Of a stretch of DNA of 64,000 bases, positions 45,667 to 55,823 are shown piece after piece. The stretch lies in the NCBI RefSeq assembly GCF_040024445.1, contig NZ_CP157276.1:4960001-5024000 (forward strand), written 5' to 3'. The DNA comes from Prescottella soli (GTDB taxonomy: Bacteria > Actinomycetota > Actinomycetes > Mycobacteriales > Mycobacteriaceae). The translations under genes were made by a program, and so were the position numbers. A model generated the notes under the pieces. The model had not been told where the DNA came from. It was given only the letters and a program-made list of their open reading frames with translations, and did no database searches. How positions within the stretch are numbered: the first letter of the stretch is position 1; each line of letters starts with the position of its first letter.

Positions 45667-46595
45667 GCGTTCAGATGACTGCGCCGCGTGCTCTGAGCAC
45701 GCGGTCGGGCACTGCCGTCGGCACCCCGGCAGGCCGCCGCCGCAGCGGCTTTCGGGTGACGGCGGGGGGTTGGCTCGGCGTCCTTCCGCTGCTCCTGTTC
45801 GCGGCGGTCGCGTTGGGCCTGCCGGTTGCGACGATGGTGGTCGGTGCGTTCACCACGCCCTCGACCGGGTCCACCGAGGGCGGGCTGACCACGGCCAACA
45901 TGACTGCGACGCTGCAGGACCCGTACCTGTCGAGCCTGCTCGGCAGCATCAAGCTCTCGGCGGCGGCAGCGGCGATCGGGGCGGTCGTAGGCCTGCCGAT
46001 CGCGCATGCGATCGTGACGTCGCGGTTCCGGGCTCTGCGTGAGGCGGTCCTGGCGGCGGCCGGTGTCCTGGCGAACTTCGGCGGAGTTCCCTTGGCCTTC
46101 GCGTTCGTGGCGACCCTCGGCAACGCGGGTGTCCTGACGAACGCACTGCACCTCGACGAACTCGGCTGGAGCCTCTACGACATGCGGGGGCTGACCGTCG
46201 TCTACCTGTACTTCCTCATCCCGCTGATGGTCCTGACCCTCACTCCGGCACTCGAAGGTCTGCGCGGGCAGTGGCGCGAGGCGGCCGCGAACAATCGTGC
46301 GAGTGTGGTGCAGTACTGGCGGCACGTGGCGTTACCGATCTTGCGGCCGTCGCTGCTTGGCGGATTCGTCCTGCTGTTCGGGACGGCCTTCAGTGCCTAT
46401 TCGACGGCCGCGGCGATCGCCGGGAGCACCGTCCAGTTGGTCACCGTTCAGATCGCCGCGGGCCTGTCCGGCGACGTGCTCGTCGGGCAGGGCAACATCG
46501 CCCTCGCCCTCGGCCTGGACATGGTGCTGGTCGCGGCGATCGTCATGGCCGTCTACCTGCCGTTGCAGCGAAGGAGCGCCCGATGGCTGGCCTGA
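45663..46595 (+). CDS. ABC transporter permease 1
   Basis: A 310-residue inner-membrane permease with about six segments. The BPD permease EAA loop is EAAANNRASVVQYWRHVALPI, close to the consensus that docks on the ATPase. It resembles the PotB/ThiP-like permeases. The ATG overlaps the stop of the binding-protein gene, and the 3' end overlaps the second permease gene by 13 nt. Confidence 0.92.
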   Translation: MSVQMTAPRALSTRSGTAVGTPAGRRRSGFRVTAGGWLGVLPLLLFAAVALGLPVATMVVGAFTTPSTGSTEGGLTTANMTATLQDPYLSSLLGSIKLSAAAAAIGAVVGLPIAHAIVTSRFRALREAVLAAAGVLANFGGVPLAFAFVATLGNAGVLTNALHLDELGWSLYDMRGLTVVYLYFLIPLMVLTLTPALEGLRGQWREAAANNRASVVQYWRHVALPILRPSLLGGFVLLFGTAFSAYSTAAAIAGSTVQLVTVQIAAGLSGDVLVGQGNIALALGLDMVLVAAIVMAVYLPLQRRSARWLA

Positions 46596-47416
46596 CGACG
46601 ACCAGGCCCGGCTACGGTCGCGGGGTCGTGCTGCTGCTCGCCGGTCTCTACTTCGTGGTGCCGATCGCGTGCGCGTTCGCCTTCAGCGTGGGCATCGGAT
46701 CGCCCGACCAACACGTCGATCTCGACGCGTACACCGGAATCGGTGGCGCCCAGGGCCTGACGGGCAGCCTGGTATTGACGCTGAAAGTGGCCGTCGCGAC
46801 GATCGCCGTCGTACTCGGTCTGCTCGTGCCGGCACTGCTGGCGGTGCGGCTCGCCGCACCTCGCCTGCGCACGGTCGTACAGGCCGTGTGCCTGCTGCCG
46901 CTGGTCGTTCCGGCCGTCGCTCTGGGCGCCGGCATCACCACGCTGCTGCGGTGGGGCGCGGACCGCTACTACGGCACGCCGTTGTTCGACGGCCTGATTG
47001 CGTTGCAGGACCCCGAGTTTCCCGTGATCCTGGTGTTCGCCTACGCGGTGATGGCCCTGCCGCTCGCCTACAGCACGCTCGACGCCGGCCTGTCCGCGCT
47101 CGACTTGCGGGTCCTCGTCGAGGCCGCGCGGTCGTGCGGGTCCTCGTGGCCGCGCACCCTCATCCATGTGGTGCTACCGAATCTGCGTGGCGCCCTTCTC
47201 AACGCCGCCTTCCTGACTCTCGCTCTCGTCCTCGGCGAGTACGCCGTCGCTGCGCTCCTCGGGTACCAGCCGTTCGCGGTGTGGACCGTCATGATCAGCG
47301 GTTCGCAAGCGCAGATGTCGGTGGCGGTATCAATCGTCGGTCTCGTCGGCACCTGGGCGCTGCTCATGGTGGTCGCCGCGGCCGGCCGCACTCGACGCCT
47401 CAGGGAGACCCCATGA
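46583..47416 (+). CDS. ABC transporter permease 2
   Basis: A 277-residue permease, about six membrane segments, with EAA loop VEAARSCGSSWPRTLIHVVL followed by LPN. It pairs with the preceding permease to form the channel. GAAGGAG precedes the ATG at 46583. It overlaps the ATPase gene by ATGA. Confidence 0.92.
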   Translation: MAGLTTTRPGYGRGVVLLLAGLYFVVPIACAFAFSVGIGSPDQHVDLDAYTGIGGAQGLTGSLVLTLKVAVATIAVVLGLLVPALLAVRLAAPRLRTVVQAVCLLPLVVPAVALGAGITTLLRWGADRYYGTPLFDGLIALQDPEFPVILVFAYAVMALPLAYSTLDAGLSALDLRVLVEAARSCGSSWPRTLIHVVLPNLRGALLNAAFLTLALVLGEYAVAALLGYQPFAVWTVMISGSQAQMSVAVSIVGLVGTWALLMVVAAAGRTRRLRETP

Positions 47417-48600
47417 CCGAGATTCTCATCGATCGGACGGCCGACGCCGACCGCGCCGCGGGTGCCGGTTCCACCGTGGAGTTCCGCGGACTACGCCGCA
47501 CCTTCGGCTCCACCACGGCGCTGGACGGGCTGGACCTGGAGATCCGCCCGGGCGAACTACTGGCCCTGCTCGGCCCGTCAGGATGCGGCAAGACAACCGC
47601 GCTGCGCACCGTTGCCGGGTTCGAGCGCCCCGACGCGGGCATGGTGCTCATGGACGGCGTGGACATCACGCGGGTGCCCGCGAACCGCCGCGATGTGGGC
47701 ATGGTGTTCCAGTCCTACAGCCTGTTCCCGCATCTGAACGCCGTCGACAACGTCGCCTTCGGGCTGAGGATGCAGGGGAGGGGCAAGCCCGCCCGGCGCG
47801 CGCGTGCAATGGAACTCCTGGAGCTGGTCGGGCTGTCGCAGCACGCGGCGCGGTACCCGGGCCAGCTCTCCGGTGGCCAGCAGCAGCGGGTGGCGTTGGC
47901 GCGCGCCCTCGCGCTGCGTCCCCGGGTCCTGCTGCTGGACGAGCCGCTGTCGGCGCTCGACGCGCAGGTGCGCCAGAACCTGCGGGAGGAGATCCGCCGG
48001 CTGCAACAGCAGTTGGGCATCACGACGCTGTTCGTGACCCACGACCAGGAGGAGGCCCTCTCCATGGCCGACCGGGTCGCCGTCATGCGGTCCGGGCAGA
48101 TGGAGCAGTGCGCACTTCCGGCGGAGCTCTACCAGCGCCCGGCGACGGCGTTCGTCGCCGAGTTCGTCGGGGTCATGAGCCGGATACCCGGACAGCTCGA
48201 GGCGGGCGGGCGCACCGTCCACGTCCTCGGCCGCAGTCTGCCGGTCCACGGAGAGCTGCCGGGTGCCACACCTTCCGGTAGCGGCGCCCGGGACGTCGAC
48301 GTGCTGGTGCGCCCGGAGGCCCTCGGCGTCACCGCGGCCGACGACGGAATGTCCCGCATCGTCACCGCGACGTTCCGCGGCGCCACCACGCGGCTGACCG
48401 TGCAGCTGCCGGACGGACGCGAGGCGTTCGCGGACGTGTCTGCCGCCGCGTCCCCACTCGGTGTGGGCGCCGCCGTGACCCTCTCGCTGCCGGACCGCCC
48501 GGTGCTGGTGGACTGCCCGCGCCGGGCCACCGAACCGACCAGAGCTGCAGTGCAGCAGGCTGTTTCGACCGAGCGGCGATCGTGGAGGCGAACCCGATGA
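47413..48600 (+). CDS. ABC transporter ATPase
   Basis: A 395-residue ATPase of the PotA/UgpC type. Walker A is GPSGCGKTT at residues 54-62, the Q-loop is MVFQSYSLFPH, the signature LSGGQQQR, Walker B LLLDEPLSALD and the switch histidine in VTHDQEEAL. The C-terminal 130 residues form a TOBE-type regulatory domain (DVLVRPEALGV). It overlaps the permease gene and the HAD gene (ATGA), so the whole transporter is translated as a coupled unit. Confidence 0.95.
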   Translation: MTEILIDRTADADRAAGAGSTVEFRGLRRTFGSTTALDGLDLEIRPGELLALLGPSGCGKTTALRTVAGFERPDAGMVLMDGVDITRVPANRRDVGMVFQSYSLFPHLNAVDNVAFGLRMQGRGKPARRARAMELLELVGLSQHAARYPGQLSGGQQQRVALARALALRPRVLLLDEPLSALDAQVRQNLREEIRRLQQQLGITTLFVTHDQEEALSMADRVAVMRSGQMEQCALPAELYQRPATAFVAEFVGVMSRIPGQLEAGGRTVHVLGRSLPVHGELPGATPSGSGARDVDVLVRPEALGVTAADDGMSRIVTATFRGATTRLTVQLPDGREAFADVSAAASPLGVGAAVTLSLPDRPVLVDCPRRATEPTRAAVQQAVSTERRSWRRTR

Positions 48601-49280
48601 GCTATGACACCCGGCCCGGGGCCCCGGCCGCCGTCCTCTTCGACATGGACGGGACGCTCGTCGACACCGAGCGGCTCTGGTGGGACGCCGTCGAGCAGGT
48701 CGCCGCGCGGCTCGGACGTCCCCTGTCGTCGGCCGACGCGCCGGCCGTCCTGGGGCGTCCCTCCGACCACACCGCCGCCCATCTGTGCCTCGCGTTGGGA
48801 TCGGCGGCGCCCGACCCGGATGCGCTTGCTCACGAACTCGACGATGCCTTCGTGGCCCTGGTCGCCGACGCGGTGGTGCCACGTCCCGGCGTGCTCCCGC
48901 TGCTCGACGACCTTGCCGGCGCGGGGATCCCCACAGCGATCGTCACGGCGTCACCGCGACGGGTCGTCGACCTGGTGCGCGCGACGCTCGGTGCCGAGCG
49001 CTTCACGACCACGATCGCGGTCGAGGACACGGCCTGCTCCAAGCCGGCGCCGGACCCCTATCTCGCGGCCGCGGCGGCCCTCGGAGTGGACCCGCGCGCG
49101 TGCGTCGCGGTCGAGGACACGCCGGTGGGTGTGGCGGCGGCCGAGGCCGCGGGTTGCGCCGTACTCGTCGTGCCTTCGGTCCCGATCCCGCCCGCCGCGG
49201 GACGGACGATCCTGCCCTCGCTCGAGGACGTCGACGTCGCCTTCCTCGCCTCCCTGTTGCACCCGGTCGAAAGGTATTGA
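48597..49280 (+). CDS. HAD-superfamily phosphatase
   Basis: A 227-residue subfamily IA HAD hydrolase. The nucleophile Asp16 and acid Asp18 are in FDMDGTLVD, motif II is IVTASPRR, motif III Lys in CSKPAPDPY and motif IV in VAVEDTPVGVAAA. The helical cap between motifs I and II is of beta-phosphoglucomutase/phosphoglycolate phosphatase type. It lacks the DWAGT motif of phosphonoacetaldehyde hydrolase, so it is more likely to remove phosphate from a small imported compound. Coupled to the transporter ATPase. Confidence 0.88.
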   Translation: MSYDTRPGAPAAVLFDMDGTLVDTERLWWDAVEQVAARLGRPLSSADAPAVLGRPSDHTAAHLCLALGSAAPDPDALAHELDDAFVALVADAVVPRPGVLPLLDDLAGAGIPTAIVTASPRRVVDLVRATLGAERFTTTIAVEDTACSKPAPDPYLAAAAALGVDPRACVAVEDTPVGVAAAEAAGCAVLVVPSVPIPPAAGRTILPSLEDVDVAFLASLLHPVERY

Positions 49281-49282
49281 GC

Positions 49283-51166
49283 ATGGACGACATTCGCCAC
49301 GTGGTGATTCTGATGCAGGAGAACCGCAGCTTCGACCACTACTTCGGCACACTCGGCGGCGTGCGCGGGTTCGAGGACCGGCAGGCCCTGACCTTCCCCG
49401 ACGGAGACAGCGTCTTCCACCAGCCTGCGCTGTCCCGCGGGGAGGGCGGCGTTCTCCTGCCGTACCGGATGGACTCCACTCGGTACAACGCCCAGAACGC
49501 GGAGGGCCTGCCGCACGACTGGGAAAGCGGTCACGACGCGATCAACCAGGGTGCAATGAACCGTTGGACCTCGGCCAAGGGCGAGCGGAGCATGGGATAC
49601 CTCACCCGGGAGGACATCCCGTATCAGTACGCGCTTGCGGACGCGTTCACGATCGGCGACGCGTACTTCTGCTCGATGGCCGGCCCCACCAGCCCCAACC
49701 GCCTCTACCTGTGGACGGGCACGGTGGGACCGGGTCGCGACGGCACGACCGGGCCGTGGATCGACAACACGCCGCTTCCAGAGAGCCCGGTGTGCGACTG
49801 GACGACGTATGCCGAGCGTCTGTCCGACGCGGGTGTCTCCTGGCGCGTCTACCACACGCCCGGCCTCGACGAACGGGACGGCAACTACGAGGACAACGCC
49901 CTCGAGTACTTCCCGCAGTTCCACGGCTTCGACAAGGACGATCCCCGGTACATCAACGCGATGACGAGGTGGGACCTGACCGACTTCGACGCGCACTGCA
50001 CGGATGGGACGTTGCCCACGGTGTCGTGGCTCGTGTCGCCGTATCTGTTCTGCGAGCACCCGAATGCCAGCCCGGCGTACGGGGCGCACTGGGTCGACAC
50101 CGCGCTCCGATCGCTGTTCGCCAACCCGGACGTGTGGCGGCACACCGCGTTTCTCGTGATGTACGACGAGAACGACGGCTACTTCGACCATGTCGTGCCG
50201 CCCTTCCCGCCCGCCGGGACCCCCGAGGAGTTCGTCGACGGGCAGCCGATCGGGCTGGGCAACCGGGTACCGCTGTTCGTGGTCTCCCCGTGGTCGCGCG
50301 GCGGATGGGTGAACTCCCAAGTGTTCGACCACACCTCGGTGCTGCGCTTCCTCGAGCTCGTCACCGGGGTGCGCGAGCCCAACATCAGCGCATGGCGGCG
50401 AGCGGTGTGCGGCGACCTGACGAGCTGCTTCGACTTCGGCAATCCCGACTACACCATCCCCGACCTACCGGACACGAGCGCGTTGATGGCGGCCGCCGAC
50501 GCGGCCGTGGACCTGCCGCCTGTGCCGCTCCCTGAAACGGGCGGCCAGGTCATGCCCACCCAGGAGCCGGGGAGCCGCCCGCACCGCCCGCTGCCGTACC
50601 GGCCGTGGGCCGATGTCGTGGTGGATCGCGCCACCGGCCGGATCCGAGCCGAGCTGACGAACGAGGGGAGTGTGGCCTTCCACTACACGGTGTTCCCCAA
50701 CGCGTACCGGCCGTTCGCGGGGACTCCGTTCACGGTCGCGTCGGCGGGCACAGCCGTCTACGAGTGGGATGCCGTGCGCACCGCGGGCCGCTACGACTTC
50801 ACCGTCCACGGAGCCGACGGATTCCTCTGCCACTGCGCGGGCGTGCTGGCACCGACCGACGACGCCGTGCCTGACGTCAGGGCTGTGCTGCACGGCGACG
50901 GGCCGGCGGATGCGTGGGTGGAGTTGGAGCTGGCGAACCACGGCGCGTCGGCGCTGTCGTTCACGATCGGCGCGCCGGGCATCGACGGGGATTCGCGCGT
51001 CTGCGAGGTCGAACCGAACGGCCGAGCGAGCGCCAGATGGCCGGCGGTCGACGGCCGCTACGACGTCACGGTCACCGCCGGCGACGGCGCGTCGTTGATC
51101 CGGCGCTACGCAGGAACGGTGCACGGATCGGCCACCGTTCCGTCGGCGACGACACACGGTGCCTGA
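49283..51166 (+). CDS. Phospholipase C-family phosphoesterase without signal peptide
   Basis: A 627-residue protein of the bacterial phospholipase C/acid phosphatase (phosphoesterase) family. The catalytic domain opens at residue 3 with IRHVVILMQENRSFDHYFGT, and later shows FCSMAGPTSPNRLYLWTG, VMYDENDGYFDHV and LGNRVPLFVVSPWSRGG. Two C-terminal DUF756 repeats follow. Family members are normally exported by Tat with a twin-arginine leader; here the ATG lies directly before the catalytic domain and 3 nt after the HAD stop, and no leader is encoded in frame upstream. A cytoplasmic role on an imported phosphodiester is therefore possible. Confidence 0.88.
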   Translation: MDDIRHVVILMQENRSFDHYFGTLGGVRGFEDRQALTFPDGDSVFHQPALSRGEGGVLLPYRMDSTRYNAQNAEGLPHDWESGHDAINQGAMNRWTSAKGERSMGYLTREDIPYQYALADAFTIGDAYFCSMAGPTSPNRLYLWTGTVGPGRDGTTGPWIDNTPLPESPVCDWTTYAERLSDAGVSWRVYHTPGLDERDGNYEDNALEYFPQFHGFDKDDPRYINAMTRWDLTDFDAHCTDGTLPTVSWLVSPYLFCEHPNASPAYGAHWVDTALRSLFANPDVWRHTAFLVMYDENDGYFDHVVPPFPPAGTPEEFVDGQPIGLGNRVPLFVVSPWSRGGWVNSQVFDHTSVLRFLELVTGVREPNISAWRRAVCGDLTSCFDFGNPDYTIPDLPDTSALMAAADAAVDLPPVPLPETGGQVMPTQEPGSRPHRPLPYRPWADVVVDRATGRIRAELTNEGSVAFHYTVFPNAYRPFAGTPFTVASAGTAVYEWDAVRTAGRYDFTVHGADGFLCHCAGVLAPTDDAVPDVRAVLHGDGPADAWVELELANHGASALSFTIGAPGIDGDSRVCEVEPNGRASARWPAVDGRYDVTVTAGDGASLIRRYAGTVHGSATVPSATTHGA

Positions 51167-51190
51167 GCGAAGCTTCTGCGCCGACATTCG

Positions 51191-51607
51191 TCAGTCGATG
51201 CTGCAGCCGGGCGCGACCGGCACGTCGTCGAACCGGTCGAGCAGGTAGCGGACGGGCGCGCCGTTCCCGTACGCGTCGACCACCAGCGGCCCGAAGTGGT
51301 TGCCGAAGGTCGTGCCCGGCGCGATGGCCGGCAGCTCGTTGGTGCGGAACGTGACGTTCGCGCCGCGCTCGCACGGGCGACAACGCCTCCTGATTGGCGG
51401 ACAGGAACAGGGGATCGGTACCGGCGTTCAGCCCTGTGGAGAGCGCCCGCGACATCGCGCACTGGTCCCCCTGGCCGGACGTGCCCGGCGCGATGACGAC
51501 AGTCGGCCGAGGGCCCTTGCCGCGCCACGGATGTGTGCTGTCGATGAAGGTGCCGGTGACCGCCGTCGGCGTGCCGTCCTGCAGGCCGGCAACTGCGCGG
51601 GCGGCGA
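51191..51607 (-). pseudogene. Decayed secretory lipase
   Basis: Two pieces of a LIP-family lipase lie head to tail on the minus strand in different frames. The first, from about 51607 to 51385, reads DGTPTAVTGTFIDSTHPW and TVVIAPGTSGQGDQC. The second, about 51385 to 51191, reads RGANVTFRTNELPAIAPGT, VRYLLDRFDDVPV and ends APGCSID. The 200 or so residues with the nucleophile serine are missing, as is a signal peptide. It fills the space between the phospholipase gene and the flavoprotein gene. Confidence 0.75.
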
Positions 51608-53203
51608 TCAGATGACGGCGCCGACGTCGTGCGCGACGATGCGGTCGAGTGCGCGCTCGGCGACCGCGGCGATGGTCATGGACGGGTTGCACGCGGCGGT
51701 GTTCCCGGGCATCAGGGCGCCGTCGAGGACGTAGAGGCCACGCTGGCCGTGGACGCGGCCTTCGACGTCGCACACCGGTCCCATGCACGCCCCGCCGAGC
51801 GGGTGCCACGTGGACGGCACGATCGCGTTGGTGTCGGTGAGGACACTGGTCGGGCCCGCGATCGCCCGCACCGTCGGTCCGATGTGCCCGTTCTGGATGG
51901 CCGAGTCGCCCTCCCGGGGCCAGCGCAGCACCGCGTCGTTCACGGCGGGGTCGTAGACGAAACTGCCGCGCCCGTCGCTCACGCCGTATCCGACGAGCAT
52001 CGTGCTGTGCACGTCGACGGACAGGGATGGGATCGAGGCCTGGATCACGGTGTGCGCGTTCGCGGGATCCTCCCAGTTGAGGCTGCCGTAGACGACGGGG
52101 CCGCCCTGGACCGCGCCGAAGTCGCCGTCCGGGCTGGTCCACACGTAGATCCGATCGGCGTTGGTGCCCCAGCCGCCGCCGAGCCCGTCGGGCATGTCGG
52201 GGATCCGGCCCTGCGCCGCCGCGCGCACCAGCATCTTGGTGGTGTTCAGGCTGCCCGCGGCCATGACCAGCGCATCGGTGGTGAGGATCTTGTTCTCTAG
52301 CACCCGGCCCGTAGTGTCGATGCGGTTCACGTAGACGGTCCAGCGGCCGTCCGGCGCCCGCTCGACGTCGGTGACCTCGTGCAGCGTCTGCACCGTCACC
52401 TTTCCGGTGGCCTCGGCGGCGGCGATGTAGGTGACGTCGACCGAGTGTTTGCCGCCGTTGTTGACGCCCAGTGCGCCGTCGCCGTTGGTGTACGACGGCC
52501 GCATCAGCCCGCGGAGTTCGTCGAGGGCGTAGTTCCAGTCGATCGGCATCAGGATCTTCGACAGCGGCAGCCCGGCGCGTTGGACGTGCTGCGCGAAGGT
52601 GCGCGGCGCGAGATAGCTGGGACTGTCGACCAGTTCGTCGGGTGCGACCGCGAGACGCAGCATCCGCGCCACCCGCGGGTAGTGCACCCGGTCCATCTCC
52701 GCCCAGTCGATCTCCCCGGGGAAGTGGGTGCTGAACACCGCCTCCGACGGCTGGAGCGACATCCCCTGGTAGATCAGGGAACCCCCACCGACACCGGCCG
52801 CGCACAGCGCCGTCATGTTCTCGCCGGGAACGGCTTCGACCAGGCCGGTGTAGGGCTCGAACACGACCGGCCGGCCGAACAGCTGCGGCGCGGACCGGTA
52901 CCAGAGCGCCCGCTTGTCCGGTGCGGTCGGACTGGGGAACGTCGACGCGTTCGGGCCTGTGGGCCAGCGGATCCCACGCTCGAGCACGAGGACCGGTACG
53001 CCCGCCTCGGCCAGTCGCAGCGCCGTGACGCCGCCGCCGAACCCGGATCCGACGACGACCACCCGGTGCTCCTCGCGGGTGACCGGAATCCGGTCGACGC
53101 GGGCCGCGATCCCGGTGGCGGCGCGGGCGGCACCCGGTGCGGCCAGCGCCATCCCCGCCGCCGCGGCGGCGGTCAGGAAGGACCTTCTCTTGATCTCGGA
53201 CAC
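51608..53203 (-). CDS. Tat-exported GMC-type flavoprotein, cholesterol-oxidase-like
   Basis: A 531-residue FAD oxidoreductase. It begins with a twin-arginine leader KRRSFLTAAAAAG. The ADP-binding motif is VVGSGFGGGVTALRL at residues 51-65, and the FAD loop AAGVGGGSLIYQGM follows. The catalytic histidine is in STWHPLGG, and NPSMTIAAVAERALD closes the FAD site. This fits class I (non-covalent FAD) cholesterol oxidases such as those secreted by rhodococci, which oxidise cholesterol to cholest-4-en-3-one. Other sterols or alcohols cannot be excluded. GTG start; the ribosome-site region is a G9 tract. Confidence 0.82.
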   Translation of the reverse strand: MSEIKRRSFLTAAAAAGMALAAPGAARAATGIAARVDRIPVTREEHRVVVVGSGFGGGVTALRLAEAGVPVLVLERGIRWPTGPNASTFPSPTAPDKRALWYRSAPQLFGRPVVFEPYTGLVEAVPGENMTALCAAGVGGGSLIYQGMSLQPSEAVFSTHFPGEIDWAEMDRVHYPRVARMLRLAVAPDELVDSPSYLAPRTFAQHVQRAGLPLSKILMPIDWNYALDELRGLMRPSYTNGDGALGVNNGGKHSVDVTYIAAAEATGKVTVQTLHEVTDVERAPDGRWTVYVNRIDTTGRVLENKILTTDALVMAAGSLNTTKMLVRAAAQGRIPDMPDGLGGGWGTNADRIYVWTSPDGDFGAVQGGPVVYGSLNWEDPANAHTVIQASIPSLSVDVHSTMLVGYGVSDGRGSFVYDPAVNDAVLRWPREGDSAIQNGHIGPTVRAIAGPTSVLTDTNAIVPSTWHPLGGACMGPVCDVEGRVHGQRGLYVLDGALMPGNTAACNPSMTIAAVAERALDRIVAHDVGAVI

Positions 53204-53210
53204 GGCGATT

Positions 53211-53219
53211 CCCCCCCCC
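53211..53219 (-). repeat. G9 homopolymer at the ribosome site of the flavoprotein gene
   Basis: Nine G on the minus strand end 7 nt before the GTG at 53203, exactly where a Shine-Dalgarno would be. Such tracts can change length by slippage and so alter translation. Confidence 0.6.
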
Positions 53220-53287
53220 AGTTCTCGGATACGACCTGATCGATGCGAGACAGGCGTCGACCCGTCCGGTTCGCGTTGCGCAGCAGT

Positions 53288-53332
53288 TGAAGGGACCCCT
53301 TGTGCGCTGTAGGCGCGTGAACGGTCCCTTCA
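53288..53332. repeat. Inverted repeat in the flavoprotein upstream region
   Basis: TGAAGGGACC and GGTCCCTTCA flank a 25 nt spacer that contains a smaller GCGC-N5-GCGC element. It lies between the TetR gene and the flavoprotein start and could be the terminator of the TetR gene or a dispersed repeat. Confidence 0.55.
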
Positions 53333-53400
53333 GCTCCGGGCGGACGGGTGGTCAGCCAGGCGGAGTGATCCGACTCACTCCGAAGAGCGAGCTAAAACTA

Positions 53401-53422
53401 GACACTTGTCGCGATAGGTGTC
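53401..53422. promoter_or_regulatory. Candidate TetR operator
   Basis: A 22 bp imperfect palindrome GACAC...GTGTC, with 9 of 11 base pairs matching, overlaps the last two bases of the TetR stop codon and precedes the flavoprotein gene by about 200 nt. It may be the site through which the TetR protein controls that gene. Confidence 0.4.
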
Positions 53423-54008
53423 AAGAAGTTGCCGTGTCCCGGGCGTCGAGGGTCATCGCCGGCCGTAGCCAGCGGGTGAGGAAGCGGCGCAGGTCGTCGT
53501 CGGTGTGGACGGCCTCGTCGTCGAAGATGACGACGGACAGGCCCAGTCGCAGCGCTATCTCGACGATGTCGTCCGCGCGGGGCGCGAGCGCCGGATCCCG
53601 CTCGATGATCGGCGAGAGTAGTTCGTGGGCAATGGGTTTGGCTCGGGCGATCATGCCGGGGTCGAACAGCGGATTGCCGCGCTCCGCGTGGAGCAGCGCG
53701 CCGAGGACGGGTTCGTCGCGGATCGCGGCGCGGCCCGCGACGATGAGTTCGACGACGTACTCGACGGGGGAGCCCGCGCGCTCCACGCGGGCACGGATGT
53801 CGCCGAGCACCTGGACGAGGAGGCCGGCCGTCGCCTGCGAGACGAGGTCCTCCCGCGAGCCGAAGATCGAGTAGACGGTCTGCCGGGTGACGCCGGCGGC
53901 GGCAGCGACCGCCGCGATGTTCACACCCTCGAACCCGGCGCTCGCGATCAGCCCGAGCGTGGCGTCCAAGATCTTCTTCCGCGACCGCACCCGGCCATTA
54001 TCGGACAC
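53421..54008 (-). CDS. TetR-family regulator
   Basis: A 195-residue regulator. The helix-turn-helix is IAAVAAAAGVTRQTVYSIFG within residues 10-55 (after KKILDATLGLIASAGFEGVN). The C-terminal ligand domain is ordinary. The start is taken as GTG at 54008; an alternative GTG at 53990 would drop six residues. It lies upstream of the cholesterol-oxidase-like gene on the same strand and is divergent from ettA, so it may regulate the flavoprotein. Ligand unknown. Confidence 0.85.
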   Translation of the reverse strand: MSDNGRVRSRKKILDATLGLIASAGFEGVNIAAVAAAAGVTRQTVYSIFGSREDLVSQATAGLLVQVLGDIRARVERAGSPVEYVVELIVAGRAAIRDEPVLGALLHAERGNPLFDPGMIARAKPIAHELLSPIIERDPALAPRADDIVEIALRLGLSVVIFDDEAVHTDDDLRRFLTRWLRPAMTLDARDTATS

Positions 54009-54067
54009 GCCCGACGCGGTCCCGGTGCTCGAGCCGCTCGCGCGGGAGAGGCGCTGGACCGGCGCGG

Positions 54068-54073
54068 TAGGCT
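54068..54073 (+). promoter_or_regulatory. -10 element of ettA
   Basis: TAGGCT at 54068 fits the hexamer seen before several genes here. It would give a leader of about 60 nt before the GTG at 54141, so this message is not leaderless. Confidence 0.4.
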
Positions 54074-54140
54074 GGCGGTCGAGTCGTACGTTCTCGCAGC
54101 CTGTGAGCTGCGCATTTCCGTTCCAGATTGGAGCCTTTGG

Positions 54141-55820
<1,680 letters not shown>

Positions 55821-55823
55821 CCT

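Noticed and set aside
48597-49280. Phosphonoacetaldehyde hydrolase (PhnX)
   Set aside because: The motif is FDMDGTLVD, not the DWAGT form, and the cap lysine expected in PhnX is not evident.
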